Positions 8,456 to 17,808 of a stretch of 61,238 bases of DNA are shown one piece after another. The position numbers were made by a program, and so were the translations under genes. The notes beneath the pieces were generated by a model. That model was given only the letters and a program-made list of their open reading frames with translations, was not told the origin of the DNA and did no database searches. The DNA lies in contig JANXYU010000007.1 of assembly GCA_025355855.1 (NCBI GenBank), positions 1-61,238 on the forward strand, in the 5' to 3' direction. The stretch is from Actinomycetota bacterium (GTDB lineage: Bacteria > Actinomycetota > JAHEXW01). The stretch's first letter is position 1. The number at the start of each line of letters is the position of its first letter.

Positions 8456-9205
8456 TTAGGTCTCGTCGCTCTCCGCCAGCTTAATCTTCCGCTGATAAAG
8501 CGCAAAGAGGCCGCCTAGAAGCAACACCGGGGCCGCTAGCCCCGCCGCGGCGGGGCTCCGCAGAACCTTATCGAACATCGGGGAAATGTGATCCTCGATG
8601 TACGGATCGGTCGTTGGCGGCGTAAACGTCGCCACAACGCCACCGCCCGGGCTCTTTCTTGCCCAAAACATGTGGCCTTCACCGATCCAGACGTCGCCTA
8701 TGCCGCTAAAGTCCGCGGCCACCTTAGCCCGGATGTTCGCGAGCGTGTCATAGGTCAGCGCTTTGGCCGGGCACGTGCTCACACACGCGGGTCCGCCTGG
8801 CTGGTCATAACACAGGTTGCACTTGTACGCGAAGGTACCGGGCGTGTTCGTCCCGATCTTCGGGTAACCGCCTTTGCGGCAGTTGGTCGCGCACTGTTGC
8901 TTGCACGACGCCGGTACGCATTTGGTTTTGTCCACGTACACACCGCCCGTAGCCGCGTCTACTTTCATCGCGCCCAAAGGACAGGCGGGAACGCACGGCG
9001 GATTGGAGCAATGCCAGCAGCTATAACGCACGTAAGGCGGCGCGTCGTTAGCGCTTTGGCACTTAACCACCATCGGATCATCGGCCTCGACCTTTTCGGC
9101 TTTGCCAACCGGCAATGTCAAGCCTTGGACCCGCTGGCACGCCACCTGGCAGCCGCGGCACTTCATGCACTTATCAATCTCTTGCAGTATCGCCATTTCA
9201 GCCAT
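8456..9205 (-). CDS. fdhB: Formate dehydrogenase iron-sulfur subunit with C-terminal membrane anchor
   Basis: Electron-transfer subunit that carries electrons from the catalytic subunit through [4Fe-4S] clusters. Cysteine groups appear in the order known for this family: CMKCRGCQVACQ (C13, C16, C19, C23), CWHCSNPPCVPACP, a Cys-rich stretch near CKQQCATNC, and CNLCYDQPGGPACVSTCP. After ~215 residues comes one hydrophobic helix (GLAAPVLLLGGLFALY) followed by positive residues, so the protein is anchored with its clusters outside. The start has AAGGAGGTG nine bases upstream and lies 17 nt after the stop of fdhA. No cytochrome b (FdhI) partner is encoded in this operon, which is unusual; the nearest candidate is the gene at 22193-22981. 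Confidence 0.9.
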   Translation of the reverse strand: MAEMAILQEIDKCMKCRGCQVACQRVQGLTLPVGKAEKVEADDPMVVKCQSANDAPPYVRYSCWHCSNPPCVPACPLGAMKVDAATGGVYVDKTKCVPASCKQQCATNCRKGGYPKIGTNTPGTFAYKCNLCYDQPGGPACVSTCPAKALTYDTLANIRAKVAADFSGIGDVWIGEGHMFWARKSPGGGVVATFTPPTTDPYIEDHISPMFDKVLRSPAAAGLAAPVLLLGGLFALYQRKIKLAESDET

Positions 9206-9222
9206 CGTTTATCACACCTCCT

Positions 9223-12200
9223 TTATTTGTGTATCCTGCACAGGCAGGCCTTGTATTCGGGCATCTTGGTGTTCATTTCCAACGCGTCGATTGTGACCTC
9301 GTTGGCGCTGGCGCCGGTCGAGATACCCTTGTTGCCCCAGTGCCACGGGATCGCTACGACGCCTTTCTTGACCTTTTGGCTGGCGCCTGTACCCGTCCCG
9401 ACGACCGCTTTAAACGGTCCGACACCGGACATACGGACGGTGTCGACGTAGACGTTGTCGCCGTTGCGGATTCCAGCGGCGTAAGCGTCGGCGCTGTTGA
9501 GCTCGATGAACGGCTCGGGCACCAACTCGCACAACCACGGGATGTTACGCGTGGTCGGCCCGCCCTGGAAGTGCTCGGTCACCCGGATGGTCGTTAAGAC
9601 AAGCGGATAGGTCGAGACCGCCCCCCTGGTGGTCGTCGGAGCGTTTCCAGTATTGCCGTACTTGGTCCGCGCTGTTTCGTTCGGCGTTTCGTGCGGCTCC
9701 CAATGCTTTGGCATCCTGGCCGGATCCGCAGCGACACACGTGGTACCATCACCGCTGTTAACGTCGGTCAGCGTGCTGTAAGCGCGGTACGTCGAAGCAT
9801 ACGGTACTGGAACCGGCATGCCAGTTGTGGTGACAGCGTGGACGTAGTACCTGCCCACATAATCCGGCGCAACAAAGTTGTCGGAAACGTCCTGAGCGAC
9901 ACCGCCGTTGTTATAGAACACACGGCGATTCTTCAACCAGGCCCAACCCCAGTTGCTGTAAACGGACTTCCCGCTTATCGTGCCGGTACCCTGATCGCCG
10001 ACGTCTAACAGGCCGCGCGATTTGGCACGATTAAGCACATGCGCCACCGTAATCCCAGAATCATGTGCTTTGGTAAGTGGCTTCACCAACGTGAAGTTCA
10101 GGCCGTTGATAGATTGAACCGTACACTGCTCCTGCGTGGTCCCGGTTCCAATCCACAGCGTATCGCCGACCGCGGTACCGTTATTGGCTGCAACGCTTAT
10201 CGCCGTCGCGCCGATAGCTGTGGCCGCGGTTAGAGTAGTGTCTCCGTGCCCGGCTAAGAACGAGTGGTTCCAACCACCGTAGCCGCCTCGATAAATCCAC
10301 AGGCCTCCCCAGGGCGCGGCGTTGATATTCTTGTGCGCCATCTGGGTGAAGATAGTCTCGGCAACTGTCGCGGCCGTAGTGCCCGCGTTGAAATCCGTTC
10401 CCGGAGTCCAACCGTATTGGCTGCCGTATAGATTGGTGTAAGTCCCGCCCGGGATGTGGCTAAAAGCGCCCGCAGTAACCAGCTTATCTGCCAGTGTCAA
10501 CAGTATCTCGGTATCCGACTTGCTGTTGCCCTGCGGATTCGCGGCCTTATAGCGCCACTGGATCCAGCGGCCGGAGTTGGTGATCGATCCCTCTTCCTCG
10601 ACAAAAGAGGACGAGGGAAGCAGATACGTCACGCCGGCGGCTTCGCTGCCGACATCGTTTGCCGCCTTGCGATCAGCTCCTGCGGTCTCTGACTCGAACG
10701 TGTCAATAACGACCAACGTATCCAGGTCGCGCAAACCCCGCTTAACCATCGGAAGGTTCGGCTCTGTAACGGCCGGGTTCTGTCCGAAAACGACCATACA
10801 CTTGACGCGGTCCGTAGCGGAGGCGGACGTAATCGACGTGTTGGCCTTCTTGAACATATCCAAGTGGTTCAACCCGCTGCCTTTGGGCATCAGGTCGAAG
10901 TTGGCGTTATTAATCGTCCCCGGTGCCAAGCTGACGTCGTCCGCCGCAATCGGGTCCGCGCCCTGGCGGAACCAGTGCCATATCATGTTCCGGAAACCAT
11001 GCTGCTGCAGGTTCCAACCGGCCGCGGCCTGTAGTGTGGCATCAGTGCCCGTATAGTTCCAGTAGCCGTTTGGATTGGTAGGCGATACTATGCGAACTCC
11101 GCCGTACAGCTTGTCCATGTAGTCCCCGTAGTTACTGCCGGATCCGCTTGCTGGCGGAACACTCGAGTAACCCGGTACGTCACCATAGAGCAATCCCATA
11201 TCGGTCGAGCCCTGGACGTTATGGATACCCCGCAGGGCGTTCACGCCGCCACCGGCTCGTCCCATGTTACCCAACAGCATCTGAAGCATGCTGTACCCCC
11301 GCAGATCTTGCGCCGCGTGGGTCGACTGGGTCGCGCCCATGGCGTATAGGATAGTCCCCGGGAAGTTCGCGCCTGCTCCAGTATTGGCACCAGTTTCGCT
11401 GGCCGTCGCTGTCGCCGCGCCGTGCGACGCCCCAACCAAAGCCGCGAAGGCTTCGAATGCCGTCGCGCCGCCGGGGATATCGCAGATGTCCGCGACAACC
11501 GCGGACGTATATGCCGCTGCGCGCGCCTTTAGGACCTGGAATACGGTGTCCGAGTCGCTGGTTAAATCATTTAGCGGCATCGTCGATACCACCGGATAGC
11601 CGTTCCCGTCACGCAGGTAGTCCGTGCGACCCGCGTTAAGCCTGAATAACGCGTCCGTCCACTTCGGCACACTCCTTACGACCCCGGCACCTGTTGCATC
11701 CGTAAATGTCCGGTTCGTAAGCGCGGTCTGATATACCACGTCATACAGGTTGTTTTGGATGATGTAGTTGATCAAACCCATGACTAACGCGCCGTTCGTA
11801 CCGGGGCGCATCCGCATAAACAGATCGGCGTCCATCGCCGTTCGCGTCCTGCGGGGGTCGGCCACGATGAGTTTCGCGCCGTGCGCCTTCGCGTCTTTAA
11901 TATACTGCGCGACAACCGGATGATTCTCATACGGATTGGCGCCCAGCACCATGATCGTCTTCGCATTCTTAACATCGATCCAGTGGTTCGTCATCGAGCC
12001 TCTTCCAAACGTGCGGCCAAGACCGGCCACAGTGGAAGAGTGTCATATACGAGCCTGGTGTTCGACGTTATTTGTACCAAAGTTGGCGATCATCTTGCGG
12101 TAGATCCAGTTCTCCTCGTTAGTCGCGTGCGAGCAACCAAAGAAGGCCACACCGTTAGCTGAACCCGTGACCTTGCCTCCGGCAATCGGAACCCCGCCTC

Positions 12201-12675
12201 CCGTCGTTCTGGCGGCTAACATAGCCGTCGCGATGCCGCTCAACGCGTCGTCCCAAGAAATGGCCGTCCAAGCGCCGTTTCCGGTCCGCATCATCGGGCC
12301 ATAGGTCCGGCTGGCTGCGTGAATACTGTCGGCCACGCCGACCCGGCGCTCGTTGTTAACGAGCTGTATCGACGCCGCGCCCTTACTGCACAGCGCGCCT
12401 TTATTGATGGGACAATCCGGATCGCCGATGATATCGACAACCTTGCCGGCCGCCAACCCGATCTTCATGTTGCAACCGACCGAACAATACGGACAGGTTG
12501 TAATCAGATCGTAATTATTGTCTACGGCGGCCGCAAATACCGGATTCGGTGCTGTTGCAACCCAATCAACAACAGATGCGACACCTCCCGCGGCTCCGGC
12601 CACGCCGGCTACCTTAAGAAAATCTCGTCGTGTTAGACCCGACGTCTTCTCGTCTGTTTTGTCTTTCTCTGCCAT
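9223..12675 (-). CDS. fdhA: Tat-exported formate dehydrogenase catalytic subunit, selenoprotein (1150 aa)
   Basis: Molybdenum/tungsten-bis-MGD enzyme oxidising formate to CO2. The frame is open from ATG 12675 to 9223 except for one TGA (12045-12043), read as selenocysteine at residue 211. The context HQARI-U-HSSTVAGL matches the active-site motif of Sec-type formate dehydrogenases. A SECIS-like hairpin starts 11 nt after the TGA. The N-terminus has a twin-arginine signal (TRRDFLKVAG, RR at 16-17), so the protein is folded in the cytoplasm and exported. [4Fe-4S] ligands are C61, C64, C68 and C96. Molybdopterin oxidoreductase and dinucleotide-binding domains follow. The part after the TGA would otherwise look like a separate 935-residue gene. 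The start is preceded by CCAGGAGG. Confidence 0.95.
12012..12031 (-). promoter_or_regulatory. Bacterial SECIS element in fdhA
   Basis: Minus-strand RNA UGUGGCC-GGUCUU-GGCCGCA folds into a 7-bp stem with a GGUCUU loop. It begins 11 nt after the UGA codon. Loop and distance resemble the E. coli fdhF SECIS recognised by SelB. It supports insertion of selenocysteine rather than termination. Confidence 0.85.
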
Positions 12676-12678
12676 CCT

Positions 12679-12741
12679 CTAGCTCACCTCCTGGTTGTCT
12701 AGAAACCTTTGTGTCTGTTGCGTAAAATATTTAACTGTCAT
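12679..12741 (-). CDS. Possible 20-residue small ORF upstream of fdhA
   Basis: ATG 12741 is preceded by GGGAGGT 11-12 nt upstream. The frame encodes MTVKYFTQQTQRFLDNQEVS and stops at TAG 12681-12679, three bases before the fdhA start. The fdhA ribosome site lies inside its last codons, so translation of this frame would cover or expose it. It may be a leader or coupling peptide. It is too short for homology judgement. Confidence 0.35.
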   Translation of the reverse strand: MTVKYFTQQTQRFLDNQEVS

Positions 12742-12983
12742 AAAAAATCCGACACCTCCCGTTAGGAAAACGAACACCGTCACCGGTACGGCGTCTCACA
12801 AACGCGCCGCGCAAGCGGTGGTGTTCTCCTTTCCTAAAATCGAGGGAGGCGCCGGAATTGCTTCCGAGACCCTGATCCCGATGTTTCTTATCTTCCTCGG
12901 GAGTCGCCCTGGCTGTCCGCGAGGGATCAGACAGGGTCGGAGAATGTTTCCTTTATTCCTTTGTCAACGTGTTTCTTGTTACT

Positions 12984-13020
12984 CATGGGAGACACCGCCA
13001 AGCCGGCGGCGCCTCCCATG
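12984..13020 (-). terminator. Strong 16-bp hairpin after the hexaheme cytochrome gene
   Basis: Ten bases after the cytochrome stop, the minus-strand RNA forms a 16-bp stem with a 5-nt loop; the arms begin CAUGGGAGGCG and end UCUCCCAUG. Two pairs are G-U in this strand and C-A mismatches in the other, so the structure belongs to the minus transcript. No U-run follows. It may be a 3'-end protector or partial attenuator that sets the ratio of hydrogenase to formate dehydrogenase. Confidence 0.55.
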
Positions 13021-13029
13021 ATGATTCGA

Positions 13030-14340
13030 TTACTTGTTGTGGCAGCGTTCGCAAACGCCGCGGTTGTCAGCCCGCAAAAGCGCGCTGTCCATGGTCGGCT
13101 GAACGCCCTTGGACGTTGCCGTCGTACCACCGGAATCCGGCGATGGGTGAGCGGAACTAGCGCTATTGGCATATCCACTCATTTTCGCGTCGGTCCCGTG
13201 CGCCCGATGGCAGGTCAGACAGCCGATATAATCATCCGCCGTGTTAACCTGCGCCGGTCCTTTGGCGTCGGTCGAGGTATGTTCCAGCGGAATATCGATT
13301 CCGTCGCCAAACGCAACGTTCAGACCTAGGGCGGTCGTCGCGACAATCAGCGACCGCGGTCCGGCGAACGTGGTCAACGACACGTTAACCGGGTGACGAT
13401 GCCGCGTGACCGCGCCGAAATCGTCACTGGCGTTATAGGTACCCTGGCCGCTCGATGCCACCGTGTTGTACTGGGTGTGGCAGGCCGAGCACCAGCCGCT
13501 TATTCCCTTAGCCGGTAATAAACTCGCCGCGTAGCGAGCCGACGTGTAATCCGGCTGATAACCCAGCGCGCCGTAATTGCGGTGCAGCTGGAAGCCGCCC
13601 GCCGGGTAACCGACCTCGTTCGAAACAACAAACGGAGTCGCGGCCGGATCAACGCCGCCGTCGATACCGCCGGCATAGCCGCCGACGTCAACGTTATTGA
13701 CCTTGTCCTTGAGAATTCGGTAGTTACTGGAGCCGTGCGGATCATGGCAAGACGCGCAGTCCATATTGATGCTGGTCCCGCCAGAAGACGAACCCGTACC
13801 GGTCGTACCTCCGCCCCAGGCGATACCCGCCGCGCCGGAAACCTCGTGCCATGAGGTCATTGTCGCGCCACTGCCGCCCATGTCTTCAAAGCCGCCGCCG
13901 TTCAGGGTGGCGCCATACGTCGACTGACCGGTCGCGTAACCGGTTTTGGCCGCGAATTTGCTGCCGACATGAGTCGTGCTGTTGTCATACATACCGGCCT
14001 GAACGTTGGTGGCCGCGCCCGCGCCGGCGTCGCTGTGGCAGGTGTAGCAGAATTCCTTAACCGTCGTAGAGGTTCCGCCGATCAACAGCGCGTTCTTGAA
14101 ACCTCCGCTGTTGTCCGTCCAGGTCACGGAACTGACTGCCGTGTGTGCCCGGTGGCAACCCGCGCAAGCGTCGGTGTCCGGATTGACCTCGGACGTCTGC
14201 ATCACGCCGTCATTGTTCGAGTCCAGCCAGCTGCCGTAGCCGCCGTGCGGGCCGTAGTTAGCCAGCGCCGTTCCGCCGGTCGCCAACGTCATTCCGATTG
14301 CCAGGACCGTTGTCGCCAGACCAATTCCTAACTTCTTCAC
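13030..14340 (-). CDS. Secreted hexaheme c-type cytochrome of the hydrogenase operon (436 aa)
   Basis: Six CXXCH sites in order: CAGCH, CYTCH, CASCH (followed by DPHG), CSACH, CLTCH (followed by RAHG) and CERCH at the very C-terminus. The DPHG/RAHG tails are typical of doubled-CXXCH cytochromes. The N-terminus VKKLGIGLATTVLAIGMTLATGGTALA is a signal peptide. The start is GTG 14340, because GAAGGAGGT lies nine bases upstream; a longer frame would put a Cys/Arg-rich segment before the signal. The GTG overlaps the stop of the hydrogenase large subunit (GTGA), so translation is coupled. It is probably the electron acceptor of the hydrogenase and perhaps of formate dehydrogenase. Confidence 0.9.
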   Translation of the reverse strand: MKKLGIGLATTVLAIGMTLATGGTALANYGPHGGYGSWLDSNNDGVMQTSEVNPDTDACAGCHRAHTAVSSVTWTDNSGGFKNALLIGGTSTTVKEFCYTCHSDAGAGAATNVQAGMYDNSTTHVGSKFAAKTGYATGQSTYGATLNGGGFEDMGGSGATMTSWHEVSGAAGIAWGGGTTGTGSSSGGTSINMDCASCHDPHGSSNYRILKDKVNNVDVGGYAGGIDGGVDPAATPFVVSNEVGYPAGGFQLHRNYGALGYQPDYTSARYAASLLPAKGISGWCSACHTQYNTVASSGQGTYNASDDFGAVTRHRHPVNVSLTTFAGPRSLIVATTALGLNVAFGDGIDIPLEHTSTDAKGPAQVNTADDYIGCLTCHRAHGTDAKMSGYANSASSAHPSPDSGGTTATSKGVQPTMDSALLRADNRGVCERCHNK

Positions 14341-16259
14341 TTGGTAGCACCTCCTTCTGAGATTACAAATTGCTTCATGTTTGTGCCTTCTTTGGGTTCT
14401 ATTTCGTGCACCGAACAAGCGATGCAGGGATCGAACGAGTGAACCACCAGCAACGCCTCGACCGGAACGTTCTTGCCGTCCGATAAAACGCCGCGCAGCG
14501 GCATGCCATTCAAAGCCTGTTCAACCGGACCCAGGCGATCGAAGCTGTCACGACCGGAGCAGTTCCAGGTTGTCGGGGCGATGATTTGGTAGTTATCGAT
14601 CTGGCCGTTCTTCACGCTAATGAAGTGATGAACCGAACCTCGCGGCGCCTCGGCCATACCGAAACCGTCGGCTGTCAGGCCTTCTAGCGGATTCGGGGCG
14701 TCGACGTAACGCTTGTTGGCCGCGTTCGTTTCCCATCCCGGGACGCTGACGATTGCGTCGAGTTCATCCAACCACCCGGCAAAAGCATCCGCGATAACCA
14801 GAGCCTCGAGAGCCCGGGCACGGTGCCGGTCGAGCAGGGATGAGCCGCACTTGTAACCGGCCGCCCAGACAGACAGATCAGGCAGAGGACCGTCTGATCC
14901 GGCCATCGCGTGCTTGTGCAGCGGTTTGGTCATTCCGGCGCAGTAGCCGTCGGAATCGCCGGCCGCTCCCTTGACCCACATTCTGGCCAGCGGGCCGACT
15001 TCCTTAACGACGGAAGCTTGGCCTGTGTCGGCGGCGTAGGAATAACGCGTCGCCTTGTGCCAGGTGTAAGCCTCGCCGGTCTTAGTCGGTTGCGGTCTGG
15101 TAACTCCGCTGCCGGGGTAGAGATTTTCGTTGACGTTACCGGCGCCGGCGTCGTAATACGCGTGCTTGACCGATTCGCGGATCTTATGACCGTCGACGAC
15201 CTCGAGTGTTCCGGAGGACGTATTCGTCGCCCCGATCCTCGCGCCGCGCGGAAATATCCGATTGACCCCGCCGTTCAGATTGTCCTTCTTGTCGAAACCG
15301 CCGGCCGAGTAGTAGTTGCGGCAACCGGCGCCCAGATTCAGACCTTTCTTCAAATCGATTCCGTCGACGACGGCGTTGCGGCAGGAGTAGGGTCCGCGCG
15401 CGTTGCCGGATGTACCCTGGAGACTTAGCGCGTTCAACGGCGTATACCAATCGTTCTGGTCGTTGTCGGCCAACCCGTGCAGAGCGGAGACAATCTCCGT
15501 CATCGGGATGTAGTTATTGAGGATGAAGGTACGAACCTCAGCCAATACGGTCCTGGCTTTGACGACGTCCGCGTGGGTCGGCAGCTTGGTCGTGCCGCCG
15601 GGCACATAGGTGGACGAGATCGGCAACCGGCCGCCGAAGATGGCGCCCAAGTCGATCGCTTTGGTCCGCGCCCGCAACGCCAACACGTAGTCCGTGATGA
15701 CCGCGGTGTAGATATTGAGCGGCGCGCCCGACCCATTATAGTTTAGGTTGGCGTTCGCCGTAGCTCCATTCAATAGAGCGGGATCATAGTAGCTGTTGTC
15801 CCAGAACGGCGTCCATGGCGCTTCCGCCGGTCCTTGCACCAGGTCCAGAGCGCTCAATGCGTAGAAATGGGTCAACGCGCTCATCATGAATTCCCCGCCC
15901 AGCGTCATGTTGCGCACCAAACGCGCCACGTTGGTCGGGCCGGACGAATGCCCGGTGTGGTCGGTTGAGGTCTGCGGTGAGAATCCCATCGCGTTCTCAA
16001 TCGCGAACGTCGACGCCAGACCGTGCGGTACCGGGCAAACGCCGCAGATACGCTGCGTGATCTGAATCGCGTCGCGCGGATCGCGACCCTTTAGAATATT
16101 CTCGATTCCCCGGTACATCGTGCTGAAAACCTGACTGGTATCAGCGATGGTGTGCGGAAACGCCGCCGACAAACCGGCCGAGACCGGCGCGCCTTCATCG
16201 ACGTTAACGCCCAGATGGCCTTCCAGCCGTGTAACCGGGTCACATACTATTCTTGCCAT
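14337..16259 (-). CDS. [NiFe] hydrogenase large subunit, group 1-like
   Basis: Carries the NiFe(CN)2CO active site for H2 oxidation. Both metal-binding pairs are present: RICGVCPVPHG (C72, C75) and FDPCIACSVH (C612, C615, ending at H618). After H618 a 22-residue tail remains, expected to be removed by a maturation protease. Cysteine rather than selenocysteine occupies the last motif. It has no signal of its own and would be exported with the Tat-tagged small subunit. GGAGGGAG precedes the ATG by 7 nt. It follows the small subunit by 20 nt and overlaps the cytochrome start by 3 nt. No hyp or protease maturation genes lie in the window. The length of 640 is somewhat above the usual 530-600. Confidence 0.95.
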   Translation of the reverse strand: MARIVCDPVTRLEGHLGVNVDEGAPVSAGLSAAFPHTIADTSQVFSTMYRGIENILKGRDPRDAIQITQRICGVCPVPHGLASTFAIENAMGFSPQTSTDHTGHSSGPTNVARLVRNMTLGGEFMMSALTHFYALSALDLVQGPAEAPWTPFWDNSYYDPALLNGATANANLNYNGSGAPLNIYTAVITDYVLALRARTKAIDLGAIFGGRLPISSTYVPGGTTKLPTHADVVKARTVLAEVRTFILNNYIPMTEIVSALHGLADNDQNDWYTPLNALSLQGTSGNARGPYSCRNAVVDGIDLKKGLNLGAGCRNYYSAGGFDKKDNLNGGVNRIFPRGARIGATNTSSGTLEVVDGHKIRESVKHAYYDAGAGNVNENLYPGSGVTRPQPTKTGEAYTWHKATRYSYAADTGQASVVKEVGPLARMWVKGAAGDSDGYCAGMTKPLHKHAMAGSDGPLPDLSVWAAGYKCGSSLLDRHRARALEALVIADAFAGWLDELDAIVSVPGWETNAANKRYVDAPNPLEGLTADGFGMAEAPRGSVHHFISVKNGQIDNYQIIAPTTWNCSGRDSFDRLGPVEQALNGMPLRGVLSDGKNVPVEALLVVHSFDPCIACSVHEIEPKEGTNMKQFVISEGGATK

Positions 16260-16279
16260 TTATATCTCCCTCCTTCCTC

Positions 16280-17491
16280 TTAGTAAGTAAAGAACGGGCT
16301 GTACTTATCGGGATAACCCTTTTCAGTACAGCCGGTACATGGATGGCCATTATTGATGCAGGAGTTCCCTGCGGACGCGGCCGGATTGCCGTCGGCGCCG
16401 CGGGCGTTGACGTTCCAACCCCGGCCCTTGGCTCCCGATCCCGGTCCGCCGAACGCGCAGTCCGCTCCCGTGGAGAAACCTTTACAGCCCAGTTTGTCGA
16501 GACACAGCGGAATGTTATACGGCGCCCCCAGTGTCCGGCCCGGCGCGGTGCCGGTGGACGGTAGACCCGCTGTGAAGAAGCGGCCATTTTCGTTCGGTGC
16601 CTCACCCGGCGTCAGCGCGAACATTCCGTCGCAATACGCCTGATAGCGTGGGCAGCGTCCGCCGTGATTGGTTTTGCCGTAATAGAATGTCGGCCGGCCG
16701 TAGATGTCCAGATTCGCGCCGGCGGCAAAACTGCCGAGCAAATAATGGACGATAGTGCCGAACAGCCAGTCCGGATGGATCGGGCAACCGGGGACATTCA
16801 CAACTAACGTGTTGACTGATTGACTCTTCAGATAGGTGCTGACATCAGTCGCTCCCGTTGTCGGAAACGCGGGGTCGCTAACAGCGGCCGGTATTCCGCC
16901 AAAGGAGGCGCAGGTGCCAACCGCCAACACTAGGCCCGAATGAGCCGCTATGCCGGCGACCGCGTCAGCAACCGTTAAATCGGTGCCGCCAAGCGTCGCG
17001 GAGATGGTGCAGTATTTGCCGGCTTTAGTGGGAATCGCGCCCTCCACTATCAGCACGCGCGTGATACCCGCGGCCGGGGCCGTGTTCATCCACCCGCGGA
17101 GCAAGGTGTCGGCCGCCTCACCGGCGGTCGCCATGATAGTGGAATTGTACTTGAGGTCAATGATGTCGAGCAGCACGTCATCGATAGTCGTCTTGCCGTC
17201 GTTCGAAATCGGAGCGGGCAACGTAGCCGGCCAACTGGTGCCGCCGAACGCCGCGCTATCTAGATAAGCACGTACGTCAGCCGGCAGCCCTTCCGGCTTG
17301 CCGTCCCATTCCAGTCCCGCGAACGAAGTCGTACATCCGGTGCAGTTCTGACCTTGCAGCCAGATTACTTCCACCGGGCCGTTGCTTCTGGCCAGAACTT
17401 CCGCGAACTTGAGAACTTGGATCTGGCTTAGTCCCAGAGCCGCCGCGGACGCGCCAACCGTCTGTAAAAACTGCCTTCGGGTTACTTTCAT
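16280..17491 (-). CDS. [NiFe] hydrogenase small subunit with Tat signal
   Basis: Iron-sulfur subunit that carries electrons from the NiFe site. The N-terminal TRRQFLQTVGASAAALGL is a twin-arginine signal, so the heterodimer is exported. Proximal cluster ligands start with QNCTGC (C50, C53), followed by GTCASFGG and VPGCPIHPDW. Distal and medial ligands are seen in NHGGRCPRYQAYC, CLDKLGCKG, DCAFGG and CINNGHPCTGC. The chain ends in YPDKYSPFFTY without a C-terminal membrane helix, so it resembles soluble periplasmic enzymes rather than membrane-bound Hya types. The start has GGGAGGAG 5 nt upstream. It is the first gene of the operon hydrogenase-cytochrome-formate dehydrogenase. Confidence 0.95.
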   Translation of the reverse strand: MKVTRRQFLQTVGASAAALGLSQIQVLKFAEVLARSNGPVEVIWLQGQNCTGCTTSFAGLEWDGKPEGLPADVRAYLDSAAFGGTSWPATLPAPISNDGKTTIDDVLLDIIDLKYNSTIMATAGEAADTLLRGWMNTAPAAGITRVLIVEGAIPTKAGKYCTISATLGGTDLTVADAVAGIAAHSGLVLAVGTCASFGGIPAAVSDPAFPTTGATDVSTYLKSQSVNTLVVNVPGCPIHPDWLFGTIVHYLLGSFAAGANLDIYGRPTFYYGKTNHGGRCPRYQAYCDGMFALTPGEAPNENGRFFTAGLPSTGTAPGRTLGAPYNIPLCLDKLGCKGFSTGADCAFGGPGSGAKGRGWNVNARGADGNPAASAGNSCINNGHPCTGCTEKGYPDKYSPFFTY

Positions 17492-17602
17492 GCTCTCCTC
17501 CCTTCAGTACTCTGTAAGCAAAACTTTGCGGTTTCAATCTGCCAACTTCGGACACTATGCGAAAGAACCATGTTTGCCAAAACACCTAAGGTTCTAGAAC
17601 TT

Positions 17603-17789
17603 GTTACATATTGCTTGTTACACTTGTTACTCTATTTCCAGTTCAACCTAAGTTACATTGTTCTCTGTGTAACTTCTGTTACAAGCGTTAGTGAAAAAAA
17701 CACAACAGATATTCCAATCTGTCAATCTAAGAGGTGTTTGATACCCCCAGCGCCTTTATTGCATGTTGTTACATTGTTACTATTGTTAC
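17603..17789. promoter_or_regulatory. Array of TTGTTAC direct repeats
   Basis: GTTAC occurs on the plus strand at 17603, 17617, 17626, 17652, 17678, 17768, 17776 and 17785, and GTAAC at 17669. Most are preceded by TT. Two groups are spaced 8-9 bp (17617/17626 and 17768/17776/17785). Such phased direct repeats are typical of cooperative response-regulator binding; the regulator is unknown. Confidence 0.6.
17668..17683. promoter_or_regulatory. 16-bp palindromic operator-like site, copy 1
   Basis: TGTAACTTCTGTTACA, two 6-bp inverted arms around 4 bp, a layout like CRP/FNR-family operators. A near-copy (TGTAACGTCTATTACA, 14 of 16 identical) lies at 23036-23051 in front of the cytochrome b operon. 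Confidence 0.65.
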
Positions 17790-17808
17790 GACGTTCTTTT
17801 GCCCATAA

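Larger units (their letters stand above)
12676..13029. other. Spacer between the hexaheme cytochrome gene and fdhA
   Basis: A 354-bp stretch with no conventional gene. It holds the strong hairpin at 12984-13020 and the small ORF at 12679-12741. No good sigma-70 promoter was seen, so fdhA is probably reached by read-through from the hydrogenase promoter. Confidence 0.6.

Noticed and set aside
8588-9451. Plus-strand frame of 287 codons over fdhB
   Set aside because: Antisense to a gene with four conserved ferredoxin cysteine groups; no ribosome site or family signs.
9223-12030. Separate formate dehydrogenase gene starting at GTG 12030
   Set aside because: The frame continues upstream through a TGA in the conserved selenocysteine context with a SECIS-like hairpin, so it is one gene, not two and not a pseudogene.
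17603-17789. GTTAC array considered as a CRISPR
   Set aside because: Units are only 5-7 bp with short irregular spacing; no repeat-spacer structure.
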